DNA from: CAYMZZ01 sp044463125
Lineage (GTDB): Bacteria > Bacteroidota > Bacteroidia > Chitinophagales > Chitinophagaceae
DNA: 64,000 bases
Assembly: GCA_044463125.1 (NCBI GenBank)
Contig: JBIQMS010000028.1
Coordinates: 1 to 64,000 of the forward strand
Reading direction: 5' to 3'
The notes beneath the pieces were generated by a model. It ran no database searches, was not told where the DNA came from, and saw only the letters and a list, made by a program, of their open reading frames with translations. Every line of letters begins with the position of its first letter. Position 1 is the stretch's first letter. Both the position numbers and the translations under genes were made by a program. This document shows positions 43,616 through 51,740 of this stretch, one piece after another.

Positions 43616-44008
43616 TCAACCCTTCCTCATAATGGCCAAAGCAAATAAAGCCAAAAGCGATAAGAACAAATAGGTAAATAATAGAACCCGATGAGTTATC
43701 TCTTTATCGAAATGTTTATACCCAAGCTTCTCTCTCAGAGCAATAAGTCTTTCTTCCTTCACTCCAAAGTACAAAACAAAAAAAATTGGAGATATAAATA
43801 AGGACAATTTGAGATACTTTTCAACTTTTGAATCATTCACTCTTACAGGTATATAATGTTCTACATGAAGCAATGCTGCAATAATAAAAAGTTGGATATA
43901 TATCAAAAATGTCACACCAAGGATTGAACTTAAGTAAGCAGCATTTCTCCTTGGCCCTTTCGAGTAGTACGAATAAAATAAATAGGTTAAATATCGAAAA
44001 AGCTTCAT
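43616..44008 (-). CDS. AT-rich integral membrane protein, unrecognised
   Basis: 130 residues with four hydrophobic segments: near the start (LTYLFYSYYS), about 29-47 (SILGVTFLIYIQLFIIAALL), about 69-82 (LSLFISPIFFVLYFG) and about 109-127 (LLFTYLFLSLLALFALAIM). Charged loops lie between. No family is recognised. Its base composition is clearly more AT-rich than the neighbouring genes. It stands alone between REP-like palindromes at 43386, 44044 and 44181. These traits suggest recent gain, but there is no integrase, target duplication or direct evidence of transfer. Confidence 0.7.
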   Translation of the reverse strand: MKLFRYLTYLFYSYYSKGPRRNAAYLSSILGVTFLIYIQLFIIAALLHVEHYIPVRVNDSKVEKYLKLSLFISPIFFVLYFGVKEERLIALREKLGYKHFDKEITHRVLLFTYLFLSLLALFALAIMRKG

Positions 44009-44043
44009 TTTTCCTCAATTAAAAATCTAATGGGAGCACTCGT

Positions 44044-44067
44044 ATAGACGCGCTGCGCGCGTCTCTC
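44044..44067. repeat. REP-like palindrome AGACGCGC-TGC-GCGCGTCT, copy 2
   Basis: AGACGCGC (44046-44053) and GCGCGTCT (44057-44064) around TGC, the same orientation as copy 1. 38 bp upstream of the start of the AT-rich gene. Confidence 0.85.
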
Positions 44068-44180
44068 AATCATGCTATGATGTTGCTGATACAGGGTCAG
44101 CATCCATATCATATGCATTGGATCCTGCAATGCAAAATGGATAGGTTTTAATTTAAAAAAAACCTCATCTCTTCAGCGGC

Positions 44181-44205
44181 GGAGACGCGCGCAGCGCGTC
44201 TCTAC
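44181..44205. repeat. REP-like palindrome AGACGCGC-GCA-GCGCGTCT, copy 3, inverted loop
   Basis: AGACGCGC (44183-44190) and GCGCGTCT (44194-44201) around GCA, the complement of the TGC loop in copies 1 and 2, so this copy is in the opposite orientation. CTAC follows. Confidence 0.85.
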
Positions 44206-44251
44206 GGATGAATTATTGCGAAAAAACCGCCCGCATCGGCGGCAAACTATG

Positions 44252-44375
44252 TCTGCGCAAATCTGCGCATTAATCTGCGAAAATCTGCGGGAACCATTTT
44301 GTCCTTTGATGATGTTGGCGGTGCAGGCATCATTTCCCGCAGATGGTCGCAGATTTCGACGCAGATTTTCGCAGA
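44252..44375. repeat. Inverted arms of ATCTGCG words (10-12-nt spacing)
   Basis: The left arm reads TCTGCGCAA, ATCTGCGCATTA, ATCTGCGAAA, ATCTGCGGG (44252-44291). The right arm reads CCCGCAGATGG, TCGCAGATTTC, GACGCAGATTTTCGCAGAA (44337-44375), largely the reverse complement. The words repeat at 10-12 nt. A third copy of the right-arm type lies at 53321-53365. The rest of the 44009-44433 gap holds only the palindromes above and the heptad arm below. Confidence 0.85.
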
Positions 44376-44390
44376 ATTTTTCAAACCCTA

Positions 44391-44426
44391 CTCACCACTC
44401 ACGCCTCACGTCTCACGTCTCACGTT
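44391..44426. repeat. Heptad arm (CTCACG words) after the VWA gene
   Basis: CTCACCA, CTCACGC, CTCACGT, CTCACGT, CTCACGT words. Read on the minus strand, the VWA stop TAG is followed after 7 bp by ACGTGAG, ACGTGAG, ACGTGAG, GCGTGAG. It is the same arm as after the FNR and 10930 genes, in the same polarity to the upstream gene. Confidence 0.88.
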
Positions 44427-44433
44427 CTCCCCC

Positions 44434-46191
44434 CTACTTCCGCCTTTTCCTTGATTTCCTCGTATCATAATGAACCCTCGCCTGCTCAATGAGGGCTAGA
44501 AATTCCTGCTGCAAAATATCGGAAGGACTCGCATATTTTTTGGCCAGGGTAGAAAGGGCCGGCCAGGTAATGTCTTTGGTGAAGGAGGATTGCTTCAGCA
44601 TGGACCCAAACAGGGCTACAGCGCTGCTGAATCCAAAGGAAGAATCGAGCTGTGGCAGGGGCTGGTACAAATAAAAACTATTATGCCGCATTTCCCGCGC
44701 CACGGTATCACCGGCATTCCGGTAGCGCAAATAGATATGCGCCATGGGACCCAGAGGTACCGTTTCGGATGAGGATGGTTCTATCTCAAAAATACCCGTC
44801 ATGGCATAGCCGGAGCCAATTTCCCCGCCTTCTACTACTGCGCTGGTGTCGTTTAAGGCACCTACCTTATTATCGAACCCCAACAGCCGATAACTCTTTA
44901 TCATCTCGGGATTGAACTCCACATTCATATAGGCATCATCGGCCACGGCATAAAGGGTTTGGGTAAACTCGCGCAACAATACTTTCTCGGCTTCCATATG
45001 GCTGTCGAGATAAGCGAAATTGCCATTGCCCTTTCTTGCGAGGGTCTGAATCTTGGAGTCCTTATAATTGCCCATGCCCACCCCCAGGCAGGTGAGATAA
45101 ATGCCCGATTCGCGGTTGCGGGTAATCAACTCCTCCAGTTCCTCCTCGGTACGCAGCCCCACATTAAAGTCACCATCGGTAGCCAACACCACACGGTTGT
45201 TGCCCCCGGCAATAAAGTGATTGCGGGCAATACTGTAAGCCAGCCGTATGCCCGATTCTCCCGGCGTGCTACCACCCGGAGTCAGTTTGTCGATTACTTT
45301 GAGAATGGTATCCTTCTCCGCGCCACTTGTTGTATTCAACATGGTAGCGGTAATGCCCCCATATACTACAATCGCCACACTATCTTTCGCGCGCAAATTG
45401 CTCACCAGCATCCGGAAGGCCGATTGCAACAATGGCAGGCGATTCGGCATATCCATACTGCCCGACACATCAATTAGAAAAACCAGGTGGCTGGGTGGCA
45501 GCGTATCAAGGTTGAGTTTCTGCGCAGACAGGTTTACGAAATAAAGACGGTTTTGCGCATTCCAGGGACAGTCCGTTACCTGTGTACGGATATCAAATAC
45601 CTGGTCCGGTGGCGGCCGGCGATAATTGAGGTTGAAATAATTCAGCATTTCCTCGATCCGTACCGCATCTGGCGGCACCACCGAATTCATGTGCAGAAAG
45701 CGGCGAATATTACTGTAAGAAGCCCGGTCCACATTCAATGACAAGCCCGTATTGGGAAAATGTCCGGCATTCACAAACCGGTTCTCCACGGTGGACGCAT
45801 AGGTTTCATCACCGGCAAACCACTTGCGATGGTCTTCGCGGGCCATACCCCTGGTAAAGGAAAGCAACTTATTCTGCCGATGGGAATTGGCGCTGCTCAG
45901 TGGCGCGAGTTTCATTTTCACCGACAGGTACTCATCGGTGTGCGCGGCCACTATTTCTTTCTTATAACCATCCATCGAAAAGCTGAAAGTGTCTACCTTG
46001 TGCGCGCTGATGATACCAAATGCGCCGGTGGTGCCGCTACGGTACATATAACCGGTACGATGGCTTAGGATGGCGACATTTTGCAATGGGTTGCCTGATT
46101 CATCTTTCACCTCACCACGCAAGTAAAACTGCTGGCTACGTGCAGATGAGCATACGAGAAGGCATAGCAATATCGTGCAGGTGGTCTTCAA
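44434..46191 (-). CDS. Exported von Willebrand factor A domain protein, YfbK-like
   Basis: 585 residues. A signal peptide (1-19) is followed by a carboxypeptidase-regulatory-like domain (QFYLRGEVKDESGNPLQN, about 21-96), a YfbK N-terminal linker (about 125-210) and the VWA domain with MIDAS motif DVSGS at 241-245 (metal-binding, protein contact). A C-terminal domain similar to those following VWA in YfbK proteins ends in RKSRKRRK. No enzyme activity is implied; it may bind surface partners. It closes the symporter-to-hpt gene row. A heptad arm starts 7 bp after the stop. Confidence 0.9.
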   Translation of the reverse strand: MKTTCTILLCLLVCSSARSQQFYLRGEVKDESGNPLQNVAILSHRTGYMYRSGTTGAFGIISAHKVDTFSFSMDGYKKEIVAAHTDEYLSVKMKLAPLSSANSHRQNKLLSFTRGMAREDHRKWFAGDETYASTVENRFVNAGHFPNTGLSLNVDRASYSNIRRFLHMNSVVPPDAVRIEEMLNYFNLNYRRPPPDQVFDIRTQVTDCPWNAQNRLYFVNLSAQKLNLDTLPPSHLVFLIDVSGSMDMPNRLPLLQSAFRMLVSNLRAKDSVAIVVYGGITATMLNTTSGAEKDTILKVIDKLTPGGSTPGESGIRLAYSIARNHFIAGGNNRVVLATDGDFNVGLRTEEELEELITRNRESGIYLTCLGVGMGNYKDSKIQTLARKGNGNFAYLDSHMEAEKVLLREFTQTLYAVADDAYMNVEFNPEMIKSYRLLGFDNKVGALNDTSAVVEGGEIGSGYAMTGIFEIEPSSSETVPLGPMAHIYLRYRNAGDTVAREMRHNSFYLYQPLPQLDSSFGFSSAVALFGSMLKQSSFTKDITWPALSTLAKKYASPSDILQQEFLALIEQARVHYDTRKSRKRRK

Positions 46192-46242
46192 TCGGATATA
46201 TTGACTGCAAAATTGATAAAAATTGCTGGTAATCCATAATTA

Positions 46243-46779
46243 TCAGGAAACCAACTGATAAATCTCCTTCAGGTTGCGACCCAGCCCATCATAATCGAGG
46301 CCATAGCCCACTACAAATTTGTTGGGTATCGTAAAGCCAACATAGTCGAGACTCAACGGAAACTCCGTCGCTTCCGGCTTATGCAAAAGCGTGGCCAGCT
46401 TCAAAGACCGGGGTTGCTGATGTATGAGTCGGGGAAGAAAATTGTGCAGGGTTCTTCCCGTATCCACAATATCTTCCACCAATATCACGTCGCGGCCAAA
46501 GAGGTCATCATCCAAACCAATAGTGGTAATCACTTTGCCGGAGCTTTGGGTTCCTTTATAGGAGGAGAGCTTGATGAAACAAATCTCCGCTTCTATCTGC
46601 AGATATTTAAACAGGTCGGAAGCAAACATGAAGGAACCATTGAGTATAGCCACAAAAAGCGGCCGGCGGCCCGCATAGTCCTCACTGATCTTTAGCCCCA
46701 GTTCCTTGATGCGTTGTTGTATAACCTCTTCGGCCAGGTAGGTTTCAAATTCCTTATCGTGCAGTTTAATCTGAGCCAT
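46243..46779 (-). CDS. hpt: Hypoxanthine phosphoribosyltransferase
   Basis: 178 residues, normal length. It salvages hypoxanthine and guanine to IMP and GMP with PRPP. The type-I PRTase signature VILVEDIVDTGRTL is present with its two acidic residues. The N-terminal KISEDYAGRRPLFVAILNGS and the C-terminal DYVGFTIPNKFVVGYGLDYD match the family. The start at 46779 fits the usual N-terminus; an ATG two codons upstream is also possible. It lies 25 bp downstream of the LysM gene and may have its own promoter. Confidence 0.95.
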   Translation of the reverse strand: MAQIKLHDKEFETYLAEEVIQQRIKELGLKISEDYAGRRPLFVAILNGSFMFASDLFKYLQIEAEICFIKLSSYKGTQSSGKVITTIGLDDDLFGRDVILVEDIVDTGRTLHNFLPRLIHQQPRSLKLATLLHKPEATEFPLSLDYVGFTIPNKFVVGYGLDYDGLGRNLKEIYQLVS

Positions 46780-46798
46780 AAGCATACCGCTTTCCGGG

Positions 46799-46806
46799 CA
46801 AAATTA
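46799..46806 (-). promoter_or_regulatory. Possible internal promoter of hpt, -7 box TAATTTTG
   Basis: The minus strand reads TAATTTTG; its first TAA is the stop codon of the LysM gene. It lies 20 bp before the hpt start. Matches TAnnTTTG but could be chance in an operon. Confidence 0.35.
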
Positions 46807-47859
46807 CCGGGAAAAAGCGGTCGTTTTTGATTTTCCGTTTTGCGAAGAATTATTGCCTGCCTCTTTCTTGCGCAAAGCGAGGCGGGTGCCCACGGTGGGT
46901 TCCATACCCCGGCTAAGCGAATTGTACTCGAGCAGGGCATCGAGCCGGAGGCCATTGGCCTGGGCAATATCATAAAGCGATTCGCCTTCCCGCACAACAT
47001 GATAATCCTCTTCCGCCACTTTGCGTTTGCGTTGCAGATAAATCAACTGCGCTTTGGGCAGGCTTTCCTGCTCCTCCATTTCATTGAACTCAAACAAACG
47101 CTTCAGGGGAATATCGTACTTCATGGCCAGGGTAAGCAGGCTGGTTCCGGCCGGGGCATATATTACACGGGTCTGGTTGATCCGGAACTCGCCCTCGGGG
47201 TAACCGGGAACTGTTGCTGCCGCCGGCAACGCCTGCGAAGGCGATGCTTCCGTTTGCACAGCACTGATCGGCTCTACCTCTTTGGTGGCTGCAGGAGCTG
47301 ATGCCCATTCCTGCCAGGGAATTTCCTTCTTGCCCAAAGCCATCAGCGAATAATCCTGAAGATTATATTCTTCGATCAGTTTGATCAGCGCAGTGGGATA
47401 ACGTGGGCTGGTGGCATAGCCAGCTTTCTTCAAACCATAAGCCCAGCCTTTATAATCCTCCCCATCGAGCTTAAACAATCCGGCATAGCGGGTATTATTT
47501 TTCAGGAAATCGGAATGATCCTTATAGGAATCTTCAGGACTGGGGTATTTTCGAAAACATTCATTGGGCGCATCATCGGTATGCGATACAGACTCACCAG
47601 TCCAGTTCGATTTACATTTGATCCCAAAATGATTATTGCTACGCTGAACCAGGTCGCTGGTACCAGCCGTTGTTTCCAGAATCCCCTGCGCCAGCTTGAT
47701 GGAAGCAGGCACTCCGCTACGCTGCATTTCGGCGATCGCCAACTGGCGATATTGTACTATATAGGCCTGCACCACTTCAGGGCCCTGGGCCTTTATGCAA
47801 AGACCAACCGCCAACAGGCCGGCCAGCAATATCCCTTTCTTTAGCATTTTGCTTTGCAC
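46804..47859 (-). CDS. Secreted N-acetylglucosaminidase with two LysM domains
   Basis: 351 residues. It cuts peptidoglycan between GlcNAc and MurNAc. The signal peptide is at about 1-24. The glucosaminidase domain (about 30-165) has catalytic Glu62 in LAQGILETTAG and NNHFGIKCKSNWTG. A linker rich in Ala, Glu and Pro follows (about 185-230). Two LysM domains bind the wall: VIYAPAGTSLLTLAMKYDI (about 233-275) and YHVVREGESLYDIAQANGL (about 285-325). It sits 4 bp after the O-methyltransferase gene, so the row is probably one transcript. Confidence 0.93.
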   Translation of the reverse strand: MQSKMLKKGILLAGLLAVGLCIKAQGPEVVQAYIVQYRQLAIAEMQRSGVPASIKLAQGILETTAGTSDLVQRSNNHFGIKCKSNWTGESVSHTDDAPNECFRKYPSPEDSYKDHSDFLKNNTRYAGLFKLDGEDYKGWAYGLKKAGYATSPRYPTALIKLIEEYNLQDYSLMALGKKEIPWQEWASAPAATKEVEPISAVQTEASPSQALPAAATVPGYPEGEFRINQTRVIYAPAGTSLLTLAMKYDIPLKRLFEFNEMEEQESLPKAQLIYLQRKRKVAEEDYHVVREGESLYDIAQANGLRLDALLEYNSLSRGMEPTVGTRLALRKKEAGNNSSQNGKSKTTAFSR

Positions 47860-47863
47860 GTTA

Positions 47864-48502
47864 TTATTTTTTTCGAATCAGGTATAATCCATCCCGCAGG
47901 GTGATCACCAACTTATCAATATCTTCTCTCCCACGGATCATATCATTAAAAGCCTTCATGGCTTTGGCATTCTTCCCCTTTGGTTCCGTCTCCAGCGCCT
48001 GTCCGTGAAAGAAGATATTATCCGCTAAGATAAAGCCGTTTTCACGGATCCGGGGCAATACGAGGTTAAAATATGCCTCATAACCGGGCTTATCAGCATC
48101 AATAAACACCAGGTCCCAGGTTTCGGCCAATCCGGGAATGATCTCTAACGCATTACCCTGGTGCAAAATTATCTGGTTCTTAAAAGCTGAGCGATCAAAA
48201 TACGAACGGGCCAGCCTGGCATCGGCCTCACGCAGCTCTATGGTATGCAATTGCCCATCGGCCGGCATGCCCGCCGCCAGGCATAGAGCACTATAACCCG
48301 TGAAGGTACCTATCTCGAGTACGCGGCGCGGGCGAAGCATGTGACTGATCATCGAGAGCAGCTTGCCCTGCACATGACCACTGAGCATATGCGATTCAGG
48401 ATGCTGCGCATAAGTATAGGCACTGATCTCCGCCAGCAGCTCCGACTCGGGGCTCGTGTACGCGTCCGCAAAAGCTTCAATATGCGCGGGAATAATTTCC
48501 AT
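47864..48502 (-). CDS. O-methyltransferase (catechol-type, SAM-dependent)
   Basis: 212 residues, class I SAM fold. VLEIGTFTGYSALCLAAGM is the SAM-binding glycine motif; LHTIELREAD and WDLVFIDADKPGYEAYF match the Methyltransf_3 family, whose metal-binding acidic residues lie in FIDADK. Substrate is unknown; relatives methylate catechols, caffeoyl-CoA or tRNA uridines (YrrM/TrmR). The ATG at 48502 overlaps the symporter stop in TAATG, so translation is probably coupled. Confidence 0.9.
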   Translation of the reverse strand: MEIIPAHIEAFADAYTSPESELLAEISAYTYAQHPESHMLSGHVQGKLLSMISHMLRPRRVLEIGTFTGYSALCLAAGMPADGQLHTIELREADARLARSYFDRSAFKNQIILHQGNALEIIPGLAETWDLVFIDADKPGYEAYFNLVLPRIRENGFILADNIFFHGQALETEPKGKNAKAMKAFNDMIRGREDIDKLVITLRDGLYLIRKK

Positions 48503-50010
48503 TATGCTTTTTTCGACAAGGCCATCAGACCCACAAAAGTGATGAGCCCGTTCAATATCAACAATTCAAGCCCAATTTCAAATGATCCGAAAAGCAGAGA
48601 CTGGTTCTTTTCGATCAGCAGGCAAATCAGCGGGGCGGCTATGCACACAAGGGGAACGAATTTATCTTTCACCTGCCGCCTGGTTAATATGCCAAAGCTG
48701 AAAAGTCCCAGCAGTGGTCCATAGGTATAAGCCGCCACTTTCAGAATCACATCGATCATACTGGGATTATCCACCCAGCGGAATACCATCACAAACAAAA
48801 GGAAAATACCTGCGAACACGAGGTGGACCCTCTGGCGGATTCTTTTTTTCTGTGCATCTGTCCATTCGCTTTTCCGCTGCATGCCAATGATATCGATGCA
48901 GAAGCTGGAAGTAAGCGCCGTAATGGCTCCGTCGGCACTGGGAAATAGCGCGGAAATCAGGGCAATGATGAATATTACCGACACAATAGGAGGCATATGG
49001 TCCATGGCGATAGCGGGGAACAGCTTGTCGGCGCCAATATCCTTTCCGTTTAGCATCCATTTCGTTACTTCCTTGCCATTTTCCTGAACGGTAGTATAAG
49101 CGGCACCCAGGCTTTCGCTGTACAAATACAGTAACCCACCCAACACCAGGAAAAGCAGGATCACAAAAAGCATGATCACACTGAGTGTAACCACGTTCTT
49201 TTGCGAATCCTTGAGGGTTTTTACCGAAATATTCTTTTGCATCATTTCCTGATCCATACCCGTCATGGTGATAGTGATGAAAGCCCCCGCGAGTATCTGT
49301 TTGAGGAAAAAGCTGCTATCATTCATATCCGTGAAAAATATCTGCGAATAGCCTTTATCGCCCATGGTAGAAAGAGCCGAGCCCAGGCCCATGTCCATCT
49401 GGTTCAAGATATACACCACGCATACTACCAGGCCGGTGAGCATGAATGTAGTTTGCAGGGTGTCGGTAAAAACAATGGTTTTTACCCCGCCCTCATAGGT
49501 ATAGATCAGGATCATAATCAGGATAATCAGCGTGGTGACCCAGAAGGGAATCACAAAACTGAAACTGGAAAAAATGGTATCCTGCAAAATCTTTACCACC
49601 AGGTAGAGACGGGCCGTTGCACCCAGGGTGCGCGAAAGTATAAAAAAGGATGCGCCGGTTTTGTAACTGTAAAAGCCCAGGCGCGTGCTCAGATAATTGT
49701 AGATCGACGTGAGGTTGAGCCGATAATAAAGCGGCAACAGCACGTAAGCGATTACCAGGTAACCGATCAGGTAACCGATCATGATCTGGAAATACGCAAA
49801 TGACGAAGCCCCCACACCACCGGGCACACTTACAAAAGTGACACCCGAAAGACTGGTACCGATCATCCCGAAAGCAACCAGCATCCAGTTGCTATTGCGG
49901 TTGCCGATAAAGAATGAATCATTATTCGCGTTGCGCGAAGTGTACCACGCAACGATCAATAATAAGATGAAATACCCGATTACAAAACCTAACAATAATC
50001 CCGCAGGCAT
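48502..50010 (-). CDS. Sodium:solute symporter (SSS family)
   Basis: 502 residues with about 13 hydrophobic helices. The family features are present: SNWMLVAFGMIGTSLSGVTF near the start and the conserved GGVKTIVFTDTLQTTFML loop in the middle. It couples sodium entry to uptake of an organic solute; the substrate cannot be told. It heads the run symporter, methyltransferase, LysM enzyme, hpt, VWA. It is divergent from the LOG gene. The N-terminal MPAGLLLGFVIGYFI matches helix one. Confidence 0.93.
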   Translation of the reverse strand: MPAGLLLGFVIGYFILLLIVAWYTSRNANNDSFFIGNRNSNWMLVAFGMIGTSLSGVTFVSVPGGVGASSFAYFQIMIGYLIGYLVIAYVLLPLYYRLNLTSIYNYLSTRLGFYSYKTGASFFILSRTLGATARLYLVVKILQDTIFSSFSFVIPFWVTTLIILIMILIYTYEGGVKTIVFTDTLQTTFMLTGLVVCVVYILNQMDMGLGSALSTMGDKGYSQIFFTDMNDSSFFLKQILAGAFITITMTGMDQEMMQKNISVKTLKDSQKNVVTLSVIMLFVILLFLVLGGLLYLYSESLGAAYTTVQENGKEVTKWMLNGKDIGADKLFPAIAMDHMPPIVSVIFIIALISALFPSADGAITALTSSFCIDIIGMQRKSEWTDAQKKRIRQRVHLVFAGIFLLFVMVFRWVDNPSMIDVILKVAAYTYGPLLGLFSFGILTRRQVKDKFVPLVCIAAPLICLLIEKNQSLLFGSFEIGLELLILNGLITFVGLMALSKKA

Positions 50011-50099
50011 AGTGAAGTTTTTATGAATAAATGAGCAGCGTGCTCAAAATTTTTGCGCCTTAACTATTTTGTCTTCCCTTTGCAGCAAATATAAAGGCT

Positions 50100-50645
50100 A
50101 TGTCCATACAATCGGTTGCGGTTTTTTGCGGGTCGAAGTTTGGCAAGAATGAACTGTTTCAGCAACATGCCAACGAACTGGGCCATTTACTGGCAGCGGC
50201 GGGCCTCACCGTGGTATATGGTGGCGGCAGTGTGGGCCTCATGGGCGCTATTGCCGATAAGGTAATGGAACGAGGCGGAAAAGTGATCGGCGTAATTCCA
50301 CAGGTGCTGGTAGATTGGGAGCGGCAACATAATGCCATATCCGAACTACTGGTAGTTCCTGATATGCATGTACGCAAGCGAAAGATGTATGAACTGGCCG
50401 ATGCCGCCATTGTGTTGCCAGGGGGCTTTGGCACACTCGATGAACTGTTTGAAATGCTGACCTGGAATCAGCTTTCCATTCACGATAAAAAAATATTTAT
50501 CCTGAATTCAGGCAATTTCTACGGGCACCTGATAGCCCATGTGGAACAAATGCATGGCGAAGGCTTCTTATACGAAGAAGCTTACAGGCGGCTGATCGTG
50601 CTGCCATCGCCCCGGGAAATCATCTCGCATCTTCAAAATGATTAG
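50100..50645 (+). CDS. LOG-family protein, probable nucleoside 5'-monophosphate phosphoribohydrolase
   Basis: 181 residues, normal length for the TIGR00730 group. LOG enzymes release free base from nucleoside 5'-monophosphates, including cytokinin precursors. The Rossmann-like start VAVFCGSKFG is at 7-16, GGGSVGLMGAIAD at 41-53, and the signature PGGFGTLDE at 107-115 with the preceding Arg in VRKRKM. The natural substrate in bacteria is uncertain. Its stop TAG shares TTAG with the stop of the convergent outer-membrane gene. Confidence 0.93.
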   Translation: MSIQSVAVFCGSKFGKNELFQQHANELGHLLAAAGLTVVYGGGSVGLMGAIADKVMERGGKVIGVIPQVLVDWERQHNAISELLVVPDMHVRKRKMYELADAAIVLPGGFGTLDELFEMLTWNQLSIHDKKIFILNSGNFYGHLIAHVEQMHGEGFLYEEAYRRLIVLPSPREIISHLQND

Positions 50646-51244
50646 CGACGACCCGATGCTCCCTGGAACAAGGGCACCTGCAAGCCGGCACGCACAATGG
50701 GAATGGCTCTGCCCCGCGAATCGATATAGGGAGAAAAATCATCACCCAACACGTCAAACAGCAATGACATATAAAAAAAGGGTTGGCCGCTGCCGGGAAA
50801 GCGATTGGTGGAATATCCCGCACCAACCAGCAGGCTGGTTGCATCGATAGATAAAGTGTTGCTACTGCTACCGCCGCCGGGTGGGAAATATTTTTGTTTG
50901 GTGAAATTATGCTCCACCTGCCCCTGTACGAATAGAAACCTCACCGGGTATAGGCGGGTAAATACACCTGCGCCATAGGTTGACTGGCGCAACTTATCAT
51001 CAAACACCCGCCAGTCGCGGAAGGAGGCATAGTTGTAGTTGACAACAAGCCCTGCATCCAGCCAGTGGGTGAAGCTATAACCAAACATAGGATTGCCTCC
51101 TATCTGAAAGCTATTACTGGAAAAACCCAGCGAGATACTTCCACCCGTAAACAGGTTTTCCTTGCGAAATCCTTTTTCTTCTTCATCCTGTGCATGTGAT
51201 GACAGGTATCCGAAAAATGCCAGCAACAATAATCCTTTTTTCAT
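50642..51244 (-). CDS. Outer-membrane protein, probable beta barrel
   Basis: 200 residues. The start at 51244 opens a signal peptide (MKKGLLLLAFFGYLSSHAQ); an ATG 11 codons upstream would precede it. Strand-rich mature region: FTGGSISLGFSSNSFQIGGN, PMFGYSFTHWLDAGLVVNYN, VRFLFVQGQVEHNFTKQKYF and LLVGAGYSTNRFPGSGQPF. The end SGRR is not a typical outer-membrane Phe terminus. No named family is assigned. It lies 10 bp downstream of the membrane gene at 51255; its stop overlaps that of the convergent LOG gene. Confidence 0.82.
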   Translation of the reverse strand: MKKGLLLLAFFGYLSSHAQDEEEKGFRKENLFTGGSISLGFSSNSFQIGGNPMFGYSFTHWLDAGLVVNYNYASFRDWRVFDDKLRQSTYGAGVFTRLYPVRFLFVQGQVEHNFTKQKYFPPGGGSSSNTLSIDATSLLVGAGYSTNRFPGSGQPFFYMSLLFDVLGDDFSPYIDSRGRAIPIVRAGLQVPLFQGASGRR

Positions 51245-51254
51245 ATCGATTGAT

Positions 51255-51740
51255 TTACTCCAGTTCCGAAATTTCATGTTGCGATAATTGCAGTATAGAC
51301 TGCAGTTTCGACTTCTGCGGTCGCGCGGCTAGCATAAAACCGAGCATTACCGCTGCGAAAGCGAGATAGGCAAAATCGCCGGTCATTAAAAAAATGATGG
51401 CCGAAAGAATAATGATAAACTCTTTATTCGCCATATCCATAAGGAGGCCGACGCGGTAATACTGCAATTTTTCGGCCAGGGTCCGCTGCGGTTCCAGCGC
51501 CATCTGCAACTGTTTGCGCATGGCCATTCTTCCTGATAGCAACATTAAAAAACTAAGCAAGGCAAGGCCGGCGAGAATCCAGGTGCGGTAGGCATTCCAC
51601 TCTGGCTGCATGGTTCCCCAGAACTGATTCAGCAGCAATGCAACCAGCACAAAGATGCTGGCGGCAATGGCCAATGCGGTGCAGAGTATTTTTATACTCT
51701 TCCAGGTGGCCCGCAATTCGTTATGTGTCGTTTCGCTCAC
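51255..51740 (-). CDS. Integral membrane protein, unrecognised
   Basis: 161 residues starting at GTG 51740, which overlaps the glcD stop as GTGA. Three to four hydrophobic segments: about 16-36 (IKILCTALAIAASIFVLVALL), 51-65 (WILAGLALLSFLMLL), 109-119 (IIILSAIIFLM) and 124-139 (FAYLAFAAVMLGFMLA). A charged loop (RMAMRKQLQMALEPQRTLAE) lies between the second and third. No family recognised. Sandwiched tightly between glcD and an outer-membrane gene, so probably co-transcribed. Confidence 0.82.
   Translation of the reverse strand: MSETTHNELRATWKSIKILCTALAIAASIFVLVALLLNQFWGTMQPEWNAYRTWILAGLALLSFLMLLSGRMAMRKQLQMALEPQRTLAEKLQYYRVGLLMDMANKEFIIILSAIIFLMTGDFAYLAFAAVMLGFMLAARPQKSKLQSILQLSQHEISELE

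Noticed and set aside
43616..44205. Insertion sequence or integron
   Set aside because: No transposase, integrase, target-site duplication or attC site is present; only palindromes surround one small membrane gene.
44216..44470. 84-codon plus-strand frame
   Set aside because: It runs through the CGCAGAT and CTCACG repeat arms and into the 3' end of the VWA gene antisense; no coding signs.
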